Shown: positions 41,331-53,274, numbered from the stretch's first letter. The stretch is 64,000 nt of DNA from Cyanophora paradoxa (GCA_004431415.1 QPMI01000047.1:1-64000), one strand, 5' to 3'. The notes: generated from the sequence alone by a model not told the origin. Numbers and translations are program-made.

Positions 41331-44300
41331 TCACGGAGACGCGACGCCGGCGGCGGGCACGTGCGTCGCCTCGCGGCTCTCCGACGGCGGCGCCGGCGCC
41401 GACGACTCCATCTTCACCTGAGCCGGCCGCCTGAGCCCACTTCTTCCCCCCCCGGCTTCGTCCGCACGCACCATCTTGACGGCGGGCTGGGGCTCCGTGG
41501 GGTCCTCGTCCGCCTCCTCCATCGTCTTCCGCTGCGCCGAGAGGCGCTCAGGCGCGCCCCCGTCTAACGCCGTGTCCCTCCTAATGGAGGGGGCGCACCG
41601 GCTCCTGGGCGGGGTGGGCGTCCGGGGAGCAGGTGCCGTGCAGCCACTGCACCGGCGACGAGTCGTTCGAGATGAGCTCGTGGCTGCCCGGGGGGGGGTA
41701 CAGTGAGCAGCGGGCCGAGGGGGGAGCGAGCTAGCTGGGGGGAGGCCGCCCCCCCGCACCTCGTCTTGGCGAGCTTCTGCTTGTAGAGGATGACCGGGAA
41801 GTCCTGCCGGTCGTAGCTGCGCCCCGGGTGGGGGTACGAGGTCAGCCCGCGCGAGCGATCGGGTCCGCGCGGGGGAACGCTCACCCGAACGGGTTCTCGA
41901 GCTCGTGGGCGAACTGCGGGGTACGCGTTCGAATGAGTTGGGGAGGGGGGAGGAGCGGGTGGGGCCGGGGGTAGAGGCACCTGGAGGATGCCCTCGTAGA
42001 TGAAGATGTTGAAGGTGAGCCACGCGTACCCGAAGAGCAGCTGCGCGCGTACCCCCGGGGCCGGCCGCGTGAGAGGCCGCCTAGAGTGCGATGAGGGGGG
42101 TACGGCACCTTGTAGATGTACTTGTTGTCGAAGCCCTTGGCGATGATGCCGCCGGCGTACACAGTCATCAGGAGCAGGTGGATGCTGCGCGGGTCGGCTC
42201 GGAGGGGGTACGGGAAAGAAGGGAGGGGGGCGCGTTACCGGGTGAGCATCGTCATGAGGTAGACGTAGCTGCGGGGGGGGGGGGGGTTGGGGGGGGTAGA
42301 GGGCGAGCCCGGCCGGGAGAGGGTACAGCTACCGACCCGTAGGGGATCTGGGTGTCGAGGTACATGAAAATGTCGGACGCCGACGAGCGCATGCGGCAAA
42401 TGTTCTCCTGCATGATACTGGACCCCCGCGTAAGCAGGGGTGCGAGAAGAAGGCGCGGGCGGGGCGGCGGACCGCATGCCGGTCGATCCGCCACTGCGAG
42501 GGGCCGACGTCAGGGGGGGTACACAAAAAACGGGTGGGAATGGTTGGAGGGGGTACGTACACGTTGAAGACGAGCCCGCGCTCCATGGCGCGCGTGAGGA
42601 GGTCCGAGGCCCAGCTGCGGGGGGTACGCGTCAGAAAGAAAGAAAGGGAGGGAGGGGGGAAGAGAGGAACGAGTCGGAGCAAGGCCACAGGGGGCTATAT
42701 ATAGCGCGCGAGGGCCCCGGGCGGGCGACTCGCCTGTAGACGACGTGGGTCTTGTAGGACGAGTGCGCGAGGATCTCGCGCTCCTTGGCGGTGATCAGGC
42801 CTGCGCGTGCCGGGCGGGGGCGCACGATCAGCAGGGCGCGGCGGGTGGAGGGGCGAGCTTCAAAGGCGAGCCGGCGGGCCGGCTAGCGGCGGGGCGGGGC
42901 CGACGGGGCGGGGCGGGGCGGGGCGGCGGGGGCGGAACCATGCTCTGGAGCGGCGGGGCGGGGCGCGGGGCGGGGCGGGGCGGGGCTAGCGGGGCGGGGC
43001 GGGGGCGGACCCATGCTCTGGATGTACTCGAGGTCGTCCTCCTCGCGCGCCTGCTGGTACACCTGCGGGAGGAAAGGGGGCACGCTTAGGCTCCTTTCTG
43101 GCGGGGCTGGGGATGGAGAGGGGGGAGGGGGGCGCGAGGGCGCGAGGGCGCGGGTGGCGTTGCTCAGGGGCGCGCTTAGGCCTCTTTCGGGCGTGGGGGG
43201 AGGAGGGGAGCGGGGCGCGGGGGCGCGGGCGGCGAGGCTCAGGCTTCGTCTTAGGCTCGGGCTCGGGGCTCGGGGGCGGGCGCACGAGGGCGTGGGCGGC
43301 GTTGAGGTAGCGGACGAGCTCCTCCCGGACCTTCTGCACCAGCTCCGCCTGCGACCGGGAGTAAGAGGTGAGGAGGAGGGCGAGGAAGGCGGAGAGGGGC
43401 GCGGGGAAGGGAAGGGCTCTGTCTGGGGCGCTAGGGCAGAGGAGGGGGCGCGCGCCCACCTCCCCTAGGAGGGCTCTCTCGAGGCCGCTAGGGGAGAAGA
43501 GGGCGGGGGGGGCGGGGGCGGACCTCCTCGGGCTTGGGGGACTTGATGTAGGCGACGGAGAGCATCGCCATCTCGTTCGTCAGCGACATGATCTTCTGCA
43601 CGTACGTCCGGCAGTCCCACCACCTGAGGCGAAGGCGGGATCGAGATCGTGCAGAAGAACGCTGGATCGGATCGGGTCGGGTCGGATCAAATCGGACCGC
43701 TTGAAGCAGTTGGAGATGAAGGCGCCGAGGAGGAAGGCGACGAGGGAGGAGAAGGAGAGCAGCGACGAGTCCATAAGGAAGGTCGGCGGCAGGCACCAGC
43801 CCCACCGCTGCGAGGCGCGGCTCAGAGTTGAGCGGATTTGATCCGACCGACGGGGCGCGCGCGCGCGCGCGCGCTCGCGCACGCACCTCGCCGATGTGGT
43901 AGTCCTTGGTGTCCTCGCCGGGGCAGCGGATGAAGCCCAGGCCCGTGGCGAAGGCGCACAGCAGCAGCGCCTTCAGGACGAAGGTCCACCTGCGGGCGAG
44001 CGAGCGAACGAAGAAAGGGGCTCCGATGAGCGGGGCGAGGCGCGAGGCCGGGCGGGTGGATGAGATTTGATTTGATCCGCGCACTGGACGATGGTGCCCT
44101 GTCCGGAGGCGGAGGGTCGTTGGAGGCGGCGGCGGCCGCCGGGAGCGGCGGCGGCGGGCGGACCTTGATGATGAGAAAGCATCCGTACCAGGCGAAGGCG
44201 CGGTCCGTGTCGTAGCTGCCGGTCAGGTCAAGCGGGCTCTTTCGGTGGCCGGCCGTTGCACGCCCCGCGGGTGGCGGCCGCGGCGCACCGGATAATCTGT

Positions 44301-44570
44301 CCCTCCGAGCTGAGCGTCGTCACGGAGAGATGCTTCTCGATCGCCGTGTCCTGCTGGATCGTCTGCAGGTGTTCGAAAACGCGCGGTCAGTTTCAACGCC
44401 GGCGGCAGTCCCGCGGCGCGGCAGCAGATCCGAACGCCTCCGGAGGCCGAGCTAGAGACGCCCGACCGAAAGGAGACACGCGCATCCGAGCGAACCTGCT
44501 TCTTCTTAAAGCTCATCGCCCATTGCGAATACTTCTTCTCATCGCCTCCCAGCTTCGGATTGCGGCCCAT
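41331..44570 (-). CDS. bestrophin-family anion channel
   Basis: Starts at ATG 44570 (MGRNPKLGGDEKKYSQWAM). Exons carry, in order: FAWYGCFLIIK (44205-44165), the helix WTFVLKALLLCAFATGLGF (43990-43930), LLSFSSLVAFLLGAFISNCF (43765-43705), RWWDCRTYVQKIMSLTNEMA (43620-43560), ELVRYLNAAHAL (43320-43285), LITAKEREIL, SWASDLLTRAMERG (42620-42575), QENICRMRSSASDIFMYLD (42410-42350), YAGGIIAKG, WLTFNIFIYEGIL (42030-41985), then the family mark ENPFG with DFPV (41895 and 41800). This order matches bestrophin or bestrophin-like chloride/bicarbonate channels. Introns start GTGCG, GTCCG or GTACGC and carry GTACCCC. The C-terminus stops at 41581 in one frame; another frame extends coding to 41331. Confidence 0.75.
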
Positions 44571-44971
44571 GGTTGGATGTTGGTGCGAACTGCTTGCTTC
44601 GCGGGCGGTTATGCGGAACCGCCTGTACCCGGGCTTTCGGTTGACCACGTACCCCGACGCAAAGGCCAAAAGCATGTCCGCCGAGTTCCAGGGTGCGCGC
44701 GCTCTCCCCGTGTCGCCCATCGACCCACGTTAACGCCTTGGGCCTATCAGAAAGCGATCGCGGACGCGCAGAGCCCGAGCTCGAGGTGCAGGCGGCCGCA
44801 GCGATGGCCCGCGCGGCGGGAGGCGACGTTGGGCTCGAGCGCGATCTGGGAGAAGGTCCGCAACTCGGCGCACTCGACGCGCCGCTCTCGCCTTGTCCTG
44901 CGCATCGATGCACCACTCAATATTGCAAATGCGCCGCGCGCGCGCGGCCGCGGCCGTCGCTAGCGCTAGCG

Positions 44972-45354
44972 CCTAGATTCTCTTGCGCTGGCGCCGGCAG
45001 CGCCTGTAGATCTGGACTTCGTCGCAGGCGCGAAGGCGGCGTGCGTCACGAGCCGCTGCGCCGCGGAGGCGGCAGACGCGGACTCGGGCGGCTGGGGCGG
45101 CGGCGGCGCCGAGATGGGTGCGATCAATTTCCGTCTCCAGACTTCGAATTCTAGATCTCCTCGCGATCGCGCTCGGGCTCTTCGCTCGATTTTGAAGCTC
45201 AAGGCCGAGACGCAGAGTTCGAGACGAGCGCGGCCGAGGGCGTCTCGCCGACGGCCGCGGACCCGGACTACGAGATCGCGCGAGCCGCGGCCGCCGAGGC
45301 CGAGCTCGCGCGGCTCCGGCAGCCCGGCGCCGGCGGCCGCTTCCTCTCCGGATG
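44972..45354 (+). CDS. 3' part of an unknown gene, two exons
   Basis: An exon ending near 45113 (PVDLDFVAGAKAACVTSR, then SGGWGGGGAEM) at a GTGCGATC donor joins in frame, after a CTCAAG acceptor near 45203, to a last exon with TAADPDYEIARAAAAEAELA and stop TGA at 45352-45354. The acidic/alanine helical tail has no recognised family. The 5' part, perhaps near 44700-44900, is not resolved. Confidence 0.35.
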
Positions 45355-45387
45355 AGCGCGGCGCCCGGCGCGCTCGCGCGCGCAGGC

Positions 45388-45850
45388 CTAGGGTCTGGGC
45401 GCAAATGTAAATACCTTATAATTAGCTTTCTTGTCGGCTGCAGAATTCAATTTCAATGTGTAGACTAAAGCTCTCGCTCCGCGGCGCCTCGCGCCGCCTT
45501 GGCCGTGGCCCGGGGCGTTTCGTCCGATGGGGCGCCCCCTATCGAGGCGCCGTGGCCCCGGCGGGACGCCGACCTTCTTTTGAATGAATCTGATGTGGCT
45601 TTCACGGTGGCCAGCTGGCCATGGGGCCTGTGCTTGCGGGCCGGGGGCGGCACGCGCGCGAGCTCGGGCTCGAGCGTCGGCTTTATACAGGTCCCCACGC
45701 GGCCCCACTCGAAGGCACCGGAAGACCTCTGCGGGGGCCGCGCCCCACGCAGCGAGGTGCAGCGGCGCCCCGCCCTCCCCGGAGGCCTCCGCCGCCGCCG
45801 CGCTGGCCCGCCGCCCCGCCGCCGCCCATCACCGGCGCTGAGCTCGAGCT
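45388..45850 (-). CDS. ankyrin-repeat fragment
   Basis: On the minus strand, GGAPLHLAAWGAAPAEVFRC (about 45775-45715) is a clear ankyrin helix-turn-helix. Downstream reading is split over two frames, the better one with KATSDSFKRRSASRRG ending near 45465 and the other ending at 45388. Either an intron or a frame change lies near 45710. The 5' exons are not found; this may be a gene remnant related to the ankyrin genes at 55-64 kb. Confidence 0.35.
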
Positions 45851-46275
45851 AGCGCTCGAGCCTGCAGCTAGGCCAGCAGGCTAAGCAGGGTACGGAGGCG
45901 GCGGCAGCGCTAGCGAACCCGTCGCATCGGCCTCAGATCTAGAGGCGGCGCCCTCCGAGCTCTGCGCATGCTCTATGGGCCCGCTTGCCCAAGTTGAGTT
46001 GGAGGCGCCGTGGGCGGCCCGCCCGTCGCCGGCGCTGAGCTCGAGCCTGCACCTGCAGGCAGGTCCACCGTCCACGCGTACGGTAGGGGTGCGGCTTGAC
46101 GGCCAAAAACTTGGCTTTAGTCAATTTGCAAGCCAAGCCCGGGGCGCTCGCGGCCAAGCCAATTGCAAGCCAAGCCGCCCAGCCAGCTGCAGCCCGGACA
46201 ATTGCAAGCGCTTGGCCACTTGGCCGGGTCAAGCGCTTGGCCATGGCCCGGCTTAAAGCTTGAGGCAAGCCGAAG
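45851..46275. repeat. GGCCAAGC/AAGCTT palindrome island
   Basis: It holds two similar GCCGGCGCTGAGCTCGAGC blocks (45830 and 46029) and then a dense run of CAAGCC, AAGCGCTTGGCC and GGCCATGGCC words (46100-46270). No gene. Confidence 0.5.
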
Positions 46276-47640
46276 GGGGGGTACCCTTTCACATGCCCTT
46301 GCAATTGGCGCCGCAGCGAAATGCTATAGCTAGCGCTAGCTATATAGCGCTCATTTTGCTTTGAATTCGAAAGAAACACATCTAATTTGATCTAAACACA
46401 ACATGTACAGCCGCTAGCTGAGCTGCCAGGCTGCTAATATAACCGTGAACTAGCTATAGCTATATATAGCACTCAGTGCACGTGACATCGACTTTTTTAG
46501 TAAACATGTACAAATTCGAGATCGATAGAGATCGATATATATATATATCACGTACGTGCACACTGTACACTCTTCTCCGTAGCTATAGAGCGATCGATAT
46601 GCAATCGCGATGATATCGCGATCGATCGCAGTCGACGTCGTTGCTCACTCCACCCGGTCCAGTCGACGTCAGGCACGGTCAGGGCCGGTCAGGCTGACTC
46701 AGGCAATGAGCCTGATCATGATCATGAACTTCGGACTCCGGGAATTCGAACGAGTGACTGTTGGCCGCCGGCGGCCCGGCGCCGGCGCCAGTGTACATGT
46801 TCGGCAGAATCGGCACTGTTCGCACTGTTCGCGATCGGTCACAAATATACTACTATATATAATATCACGTCACAATTGCAAGTGAAAAAAAAGGCGGTAA
46901 TTCATGATTTCGCAAAATTTCGGCGAATTCCGGAAAATTCCCAGCGAATCTTCAAGTTCCGGATCTATCCAACGAAAAACAATTCCCGAAACGTCCGGAT
47001 CCAACTATTCAAGTTTTTTGTTCAATCGCGAGATTTCGGACCATTTGGCAAATCTATCAGGGGAATCTGAGGGGATAGCAAAGCATATCACTGTTATCCG
47101 GAAAGTTGATTACATTGAAACGACAATTGCAACTCAGTGAGTCAGCGAAAAAATCTAGAATTCGAAACTTGATCGATCGGTACTGATCATGACGTCGCGA
47201 ATCGTCGTCGACCGTCTGCGAGGCTCCGAAAGCCTCTCAGACTCGTCCGGATCCAGATTTAGATCAGAGGATCATGATCATTGGATGTTTTGGATCGCGG
47301 GGCCCAGCTGCGCATGCAGGGATCGGACCGGATCGATATCCGGATCCGGATTCCGGAGTCCGGACCCGGGGTCCGGACTCCGGAGTCCGGACTCCCCGGT
47401 GAGTCCCACAGACTCTGGCACCGAGTCCCCGCCGACTCCCCGGACAGGGCCTGCTGCAGCCTGCAGCAGCCTAGCCGCGTAGTAGCCTGCATGCGGCGCG
47501 CGCGGTGCGCATGCGCATGCTCAGCGGCAGCCACGGTTTCCTAGTAACAGTAGTGATCATGAGCGGTGTGTGAGCGGCACTGAGCGCTACCATAGACTCT
47601 CTGAGAACACATAACTTCGGAACACATAAATACCGCGCCC
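46276..47640. other. gap: repeats, no gene seen
   Basis: GCTAGC/GATCGATC words, a TATATATATATCA patch (46538-46550), GATCATGATCATGA (46710) and a CCGGAGTCCGGACTCC palindrome cluster (47335-47395). Confidence 0.4.
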
Positions 47641-47644
47641 ACTT

Positions 47645-47870
47645 AATTACCGCGGTACCAAATAACCGCGCCGGAAGTTTGTTAAAACGCGGTAATTTGG
47701 TACCGCGGTAATTCTCTCCTGAGAAGTCGCCCCATACAGTACCCCCTACATTCACCGCCCCATACAAGCCTCAAAAGTTTTAACCCGCGGTAATTTGGTA
47801 CCGCGGTATTTTGCTCTATGGCGGGCCGGGTTTGAAAACGCGGTAATTTATATGCCGCGGTAATTATAAT
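47645..47870. mobile_element. GCGGTAATTTGGTACCGC inverted and direct repeats
   Basis: A 26-base near-perfect inverted repeat at 47645-47670 and 47688-47713 (one mismatch, 17-base loop). Further direct copies lie at 47785-47810 and 47839-47865. It resembles a small non-autonomous element or a nested foldback. Confidence 0.5.
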
Positions 47871-48393
47871 TTAGTGCCCGACGGTAGATGCAGGCTGCAG
47901 CTGCAGTGCAGACTCTGAGACTGCCAGCAGTGCTGCACGCGCAGCCTGAGCCGGCGCCCGGCCTGGATCGGATATGGTACCGGAGTATCGATATCATGCT
48001 GCATCATCCTGCATGCATGCAAGCACTGGCACAGCTTGGTGATCCGATCATCGCATCATGTTCATCATCGGAATTAAATCTGCCGCATGGCACATGCGCA
48101 GTGCTTGGCCGCGGGCGGGGGCGCTTACTATGATGATCAGTCACTGGGACTCACGTGCACTGCGCATGCAGTCTGCACTGCAGCTGCTAGCGCTAGGCTG
48201 AGTCTTGAGGTTCACTGAGTCAGATTCGTCGGGCATTTCGTCCCACCGTAGTACTAGGCTGTAAACTTTTGAAAAGAGCTACGCTTGCACTAGTACTTCA
48301 GCTCAAGAGCTCTCGCAGCGGCCGCCTCATGCGCAGCGCGAACCTCAACTTGGCAAGCTTTTAAGATGGTCCGGCCGTAATCAGGGAATTCGA
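47871..48393. other. gap: no gene seen
   Basis: CTGCAG-rich words near 47890 and 48175 and a GATCATGATC-type word near 48130; no convincing frame. Confidence 0.4.
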
Positions 48394-49781
48394 ATGTATG
48401 ATCCCTTAGCTTCGATTCCCTCGGGCCTGCGTCTGCCGCACGCGCGGCCGGCGCCCCCGCGGACGCAAACGACCCGAATTCGAAGCCGGAGGCGGTCCAT
48501 CCATCTTTGCGCGTCGATATCCATAGACGTCGAAGTGGAAGCGATCGACTTCGGTGGCCATAGGCGGCAGCTGCAGACGGCGCGCAGAGCCTCTGTGCCT
48601 TGCAATTACCTTTGTCGCGCCGACACCGGCCGCGGCGTTGTCAAGCTTGACGGTCCGGCAAGGACCGCCCGCACCTCGACTCCTTCCGTACGAGGCAATA
48701 TTGGCACCAGTATACGTACGGCGCCTGTGCATGTGGACAGATGCCTTGACCGCTCCATATGCATGCATATGGCCACCATACACGTTGACATGTATACGTG
48801 CATCGCGGGGGCCGGCCGCGCGTGCAAGTGGCGGAGCTCGCGATCGGGGTGCCAAGCTTCGAGCCGGACTGCTATCGCGAGGCCGCTCTGTTCCTGCCGG
48901 CTTCAAATCCTCATTGCTGACGATAATGAGGTGCTTTGGTTCATCGCAAATCTGAGCCCGGCAGCTAAATTAAAGACTCCATAGACGCCTTCATGATCAC
49001 CTCTTTCAAATCGAATTGAGACTCTCGCGATCGTGCACAGATGAACAGGGCCATCGCCCAGCGCGCATTCGGCGCCGCGTGCCCCAAGGGATCCGTTCGA
49101 TCCGTGAGCAACGGCAGGGTGCGCGCTCGTGCCGGCCCGCATCGACGTCGACGGTCCTCAAATTTGAATTTAATGATCAATGAGAAGCTCAAGCTCTAGC
49201 CCGGGGGGCCGGCCCAGCCTAGCAGCGCGCGCGTCGCCTCCGATTTCATTTTCTTATTTTCCGTTTTTCCTCTTCCTCCTTCGCGTGTACAGGAGGCGGT
49301 GAAGGCCTTCTGCGAGCTGCTCGCGGCCGGAGCCCGTCCCTTCGATGTCTGCGTGCTCGACTGCGAGATGCCGGTTCTGACGGGGCTCGAGGTGCCTTCC
49401 CAACCCCTTTTCATGTTTCCTGTGCTTCATTTGTCTGCTCCGGATCGGTTTCGCGATGCCAATGACACCCTGCCCGGTCCGCATTATCACGATCAGGCCG
49501 CCGAGGCGATACGCCGTGCGGAGGCGGGCAGGCCGAGCTCGAGCGGGGGCGGTGCGCCCTCGAGCTCGAGCTGCCGATCGGCGCTCGTGCTCTGGACCTC
49601 TCTGGACGTGCGCGCGCGGCCCCTGCGGGAGCAGTGCAGCGCTGCGGGCTTCGACCGCGCCTTCTCCAAGCAGGAGGGGCTCGGCGCCGTCGTCGCGAAG
49701 ACGCTCTCCCTCCTGCCCCACGACCCCTCGTGCCCCTTCTTCGGCCTGCAGCCCATGGCCAGCGATCGCGACGCGGAGTGA
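48394..49781 (+). CDS. response-regulator (receiver domain) protein
   Basis: The receiver domain is split over four exons: LQILIADDNE ending at a GTGCTTTGG donor (48930), MNRAIAQRAFG ... SVSNGR (49041-49113), EAVKAF ... FDVCVLDCEMPVLTGLE (49293-49391) and AAEAIRRAEAG ... (49498-49781). Conserved residues are visible: the acidic DD pair, phosphoacceptor Asp in VLDCEMP, the Ser/Thr in VLWTS and the Lys in FSKQEG. Acceptors are CAG; donors GTGC. The end is QPMASDRDAE, TGA. Upstream frame 48394-48890 is of mixed quality and may include more exons. It is a plausible partner of a hybrid kinase such as the one at 33.8-40.4 kb. Confidence 0.65.
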
Positions 49782-49784
49782 TCA

Positions 49785-50460
49785 TGAGATGGCGATTTTC
49801 TCGCGACCGGCTCCGGGCTTATAATTATACTAGGGGCCCGGCCGCGTTTGGCGCGCCGGGGGTGCAAGGGGGGAATCGGGAGCCAATGAAAGAGTAGTAG
49901 GTGCACGAACATGCACGGGGCAGATGTAGATCGACCCCGGCCCAGCGCGCGCGGCAGGTTGAAGTAGAAAAGATAGAGACAGATTATATATGATTGAAAA
50001 GAATAGGAAAGGGATGATAAGCAGACGCTGGGATCTAACCGAATAAAGAAAAGCCTGAATGAAAGGCCAGATTGAGCGCACTGTATATGAAAGATTGTTC
50101 TGGAGCGAAAAAACTCTGCGCATCAACTGTGTGAACAGCTGGCTAAAAGATGATGGTGCTGTCTGCAGAGGGCTCGCCGTAAACATAGGCGATCCAGGCC
50201 TTCCTACGCGCGGGGCCGGGCCGAGGCGACACTCGAGGGTGCGGACCGCCCGGCGCGAAGGGACAGCCGCCGGGGCGCCAACGACGTTGGCGCAGCGCTA
50301 GCGATGCGGCTGCGAGCAGAGGCTGGATCGCGAGGAAAACTTTGAAAGCTACGCGGTACGGGACACTCCGGCCCACGGGCCCGGGGCTGCGCGGGCGTCG
50401 ATACACGTGCTGCGGTGCAAGCTTGATGCAGTGAAAAGTAGTCCAGGCGGCACGGGTACG
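49785..50460. other. gap: no gene seen
   Basis: Mixed composition with only short frames; an AT-rich segment (49960-50120) may be a 3' UTR or spacer. Confidence 0.4.
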
Positions 50461-50466
50461 TATATA

Positions 50467-50700
50467 CCGTGCGGCGTACGCGGCGCACTGCGAGGAAGTG
50501 GAAATCTAGAGGAGATCGAGCAAGATCTAGACAGCTAGGGAGAAGTGGTTCCGTGCGGCGTACGCGGCGCAGTGCGAGGAAGTGGAAATCTAGATGAGAT
50601 CGAGCAAGACAGCTAGGGAGAACTCCAACGAGTCCATGCAGAACCGCGCAACGAGCTAGCCGAAATCTAGAGGAGACAGCTAGCTATAGGGAGAACTGGT
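50467..50700 (+). repeat. tandem repeat, 84-bp period
   Basis: CCGTGCGGCGTACGCGGCGC starts at 50467 and 50551, with the same GAGGAAGTGGAAATCTAGA and GACAGCTAGGGAGAA parts; a partial third unit follows at 50660-50700. Confidence 0.7.
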
Positions 50701-51539
50701 TCCATGCAGAATCGCGCAAGGAATTCGAAGACCGGAATGAGAGACTCTGCTGAGAGAAGTTGCCAAGTTGGTTTCCAGGCGTCAAGTCGAGGAAAACTGG
50801 TCTTCGCCCTCGAAAACCTCTTTTTGCATGGACGGCCGCAGCGACAAACACGTGTCGCTGCAACCGAATTTCCACTCATTTTTTTCCCGCGTTGCAAACT
50901 GGACCTCGAAAACGGCCTCATATATAGAAGAATTTTGGCTGAAGCAAGGGAACGGGTAGCAAGGGGGCCCCTTCCCCCCTTGCAATTTAGGTCAGATTTC
51001 GAAAGTACTACCTATAGTTTATATAGATTAAGCTAGCGCGAAAGAGCTTTCTTTCTTTTCTAGCTGACCTCGAACTCTCGATCCGATGATCTGCCAGCAC
51101 ATGCATATCATAGTATGTATACGTACATGCATATAAATATTTCGAAGTTCGACGTCGACGTCGCACCTTGTAATTGCTTATTCCTCTTCAACCACTGCCA
51201 GGCCGCGGCCGAGCCGTCGCTTGCAATTGTACATGTGTTGCCTCTTCCACAGCCGGCGCCTCGATCTAGTTCACAGACACATGTACGTATACCACGGGTA
51301 TACAGCCATTAGCTTCATCTCCTTCTTCCGTTACTGTTGCTACGTATACCTCGTCTCTAGATCTTCAGGCTTGTCTCTGGCTCAACGGCTGTTAGTTCTA
51401 GTGCATACACCTGCTGCGTCCTTTATATAATTAGCTCTGCTGCTACTTCTTCTCCTACTCGTTCTCCTTATCTTTTGCGTTCTCGTGATCGTGTCTTCTA
51501 TAATTTAATTTGTGATTGCTTTATTGAAAAAGCTAAAAA
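50701..51539. other. gap: no gene supported
   Basis: Overlapping frames on both strands at 50704-51036 with no sign of which, if any, is coding. Beyond 51040 the DNA is AT-richer with TACGTA-type palindromes. Confidence 0.35.
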
Positions 51540-51555
51540 GTGACTGCTCAGTCAG

Positions 51556-52550
51556 CTAGAACACGCAGGAAGTCTGCGAGCCGGGCGGGGAGTTCTTTGA
51601 AGGCGGACGGGGGTCGACGTTGGCTCGATCGCGAGAGCCCGAGCTTCGCCCCGGCGCCCGCTGCAGCGCTGGCGCAGCGCCGGCTCGCGTCGGCGTCTGC
51701 TCGCTCGCGCTCGAGCTGGCGCCGGCGCTCGCCCCGCGAAGGCCCACGCCCAGGGACGAAAGGCGCGCCTCCAGCTCGGCCACGCGCCGCCGCGCCGCCG
51801 CCGCGTGCGCCCGCGCGCGGCTGCTTCTCCGCCAGCCCGGCCTCCCCGATCGCGACATCCTCGCCCCAGCGCTAGCTCTGCGCGCCCGGCACCGGACCCG
51901 GGAGTGCGCTCGAGCTCGAGACCTACATGACGGAGCAGGCGCGGGTCGTCGACGTCGCTGGGTGGGGCGGCCGGCCCCTGGCCCGAACCGAAGGCGGAGG
52001 GGGCGGCCTCGGGCTCGCAATCGGAGGAGCGTCGCTGGCGCTGCCGCGCGTGCCCGGCCCCGCCTCCGCCGCCGCCGCCGCCGCCGCCTCCGCCGCGGCC
52101 ACCTCGCGCTCGAGCTGCGCGATCCGGGCCTCGAGCTGCGCGCGGGCCCGAGGTCACCGGGGGCCCATCCTGGCCGCGAAATCGCGAGCGAAAGCCGCGA
52201 AAAAAAAAGCGAAGCTTAAAATTTCGAGGGGCCTTTCCGCACCGCCGCGAGCTCGAGCTCGCCGTCGCAGGCCGCTGTCGCCGCTCGTGCGCCGCCGGCG
52301 CCGCCCTCTCCCGGCCCCTGCCGCACCCCATCGACGTTTGATCGCGCCCGGCGCCCGCCACGCGCGCCGCACCGCACGCGGGAGGCTGTGCCCGGTCGCG
52401 ATCGGCGCTGCCGGCCCCGCGCCGGCGGGCTCGCTAGCGCTAGCGCTGGGCCGCCCCACCGCCGCGCCCGCGCCCGCGCCCGCGCCCGAGGGGACGGCGA
52501 CCGACTCCAGCAGGCGATCCAGGCTCTGCCCAGGCCGGAGATCAAATCGG
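51556..52550 (-). CDS. alanine-rich coiled-coil exons
   Basis: Minus-strand pieces: SLDRLLESVAVPSGAGAGAG (about 52530-52470), CDGELELAA (52275-52245), LEARIAQLEREVAAAEAAAA (52137-52065) and AAAARRRVAELEARLSSLG (about 51815-51750) with a tail to the stop at 51556. Together they describe a short coiled coil with Ala/Pro-rich linkers. Exon borders are uncertain. It lies directly downstream of the ankyrin-TIR gene on the same strand, so it could be that gene's 3' end or a separate gene. Confidence 0.35.
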
Positions 52551-52926
52551 AGCGAGATAAGAGGGGGGGACCGGACCGGGAAGAAAGAGGGGCCGGGGTC
52601 GCGGGGGAAGGGCAGCGCCGGCCGCCGCGCGAGGCTGTACTCTAGTGCCGCGGGGATCTGCGCGCGCGAGTCTAGATCTGCAATTGCAAGGTAGCATGCG
52701 GCGCAGCCGCGAGCCTCTATAGCTATGCTGCGTTTTCTCTAGTTGCCTCTCTGCCTCTAGATCTCTTGTTGTGTTGTGAGCTAATGCAAGAGCTATAGGT
52801 GTCCGACGGTCCGCGGCCCGGGTTCGTCCGCTATCGATGGCCGCGGCCCGCCCCATCGCGAGTGGAGTGGAGTGGGATCCGTGCACCTGAAGGTCGGAGA
52901 GGAGGAGGGGGCGGACGGGGACGCCC

Positions 52927-53255
52927 AGCGCCCGGGCGCGCTGCGCACGCGCGGATCCGGAGGCGACGAGTCGGGCCATGGCCAGAAGGCGAGGATCTAG
53001 ATTTAGATTGCGCAAGGTAGGGCCGTTCTAGATCCGGGCGCGCTGCGCGCGCGCGGATCCGGAGGCGAGTCGGGCCGGGCCAGAAGGCGAGGATCTAGAT
53101 CTAGATCTAGACCGGGCCAGAAGGCGAAGATCTAGATTTAGATTGCGCAAGGTAGGGCCGTTCTAGATCCGGGCGCGCTGCGCGCGCGCGGACCCGGAGG
53201 CGAGTCGGGCCGGGCCAGAAGGCGAGGATCTAGATTTAGATTGCGCAAGGTAGGT
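52927..53255 (+). repeat. tandem repeat of about 100-120 bp, three units
   Basis: GGGCGCGCTGCGC-x-CGCGCGGA-x-CCGGAGGCGA occurs at about 52935, 53037 and 53170, each followed by GGGCCAGAAGGCGA, GATCTAGATTTAGATTGCGC and AAGGTAGG. It lies downstream of the last TIR-like exon. Confidence 0.7.
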
Positions 53256-53274
53256 TTACGTAGCGACGGCTGAC

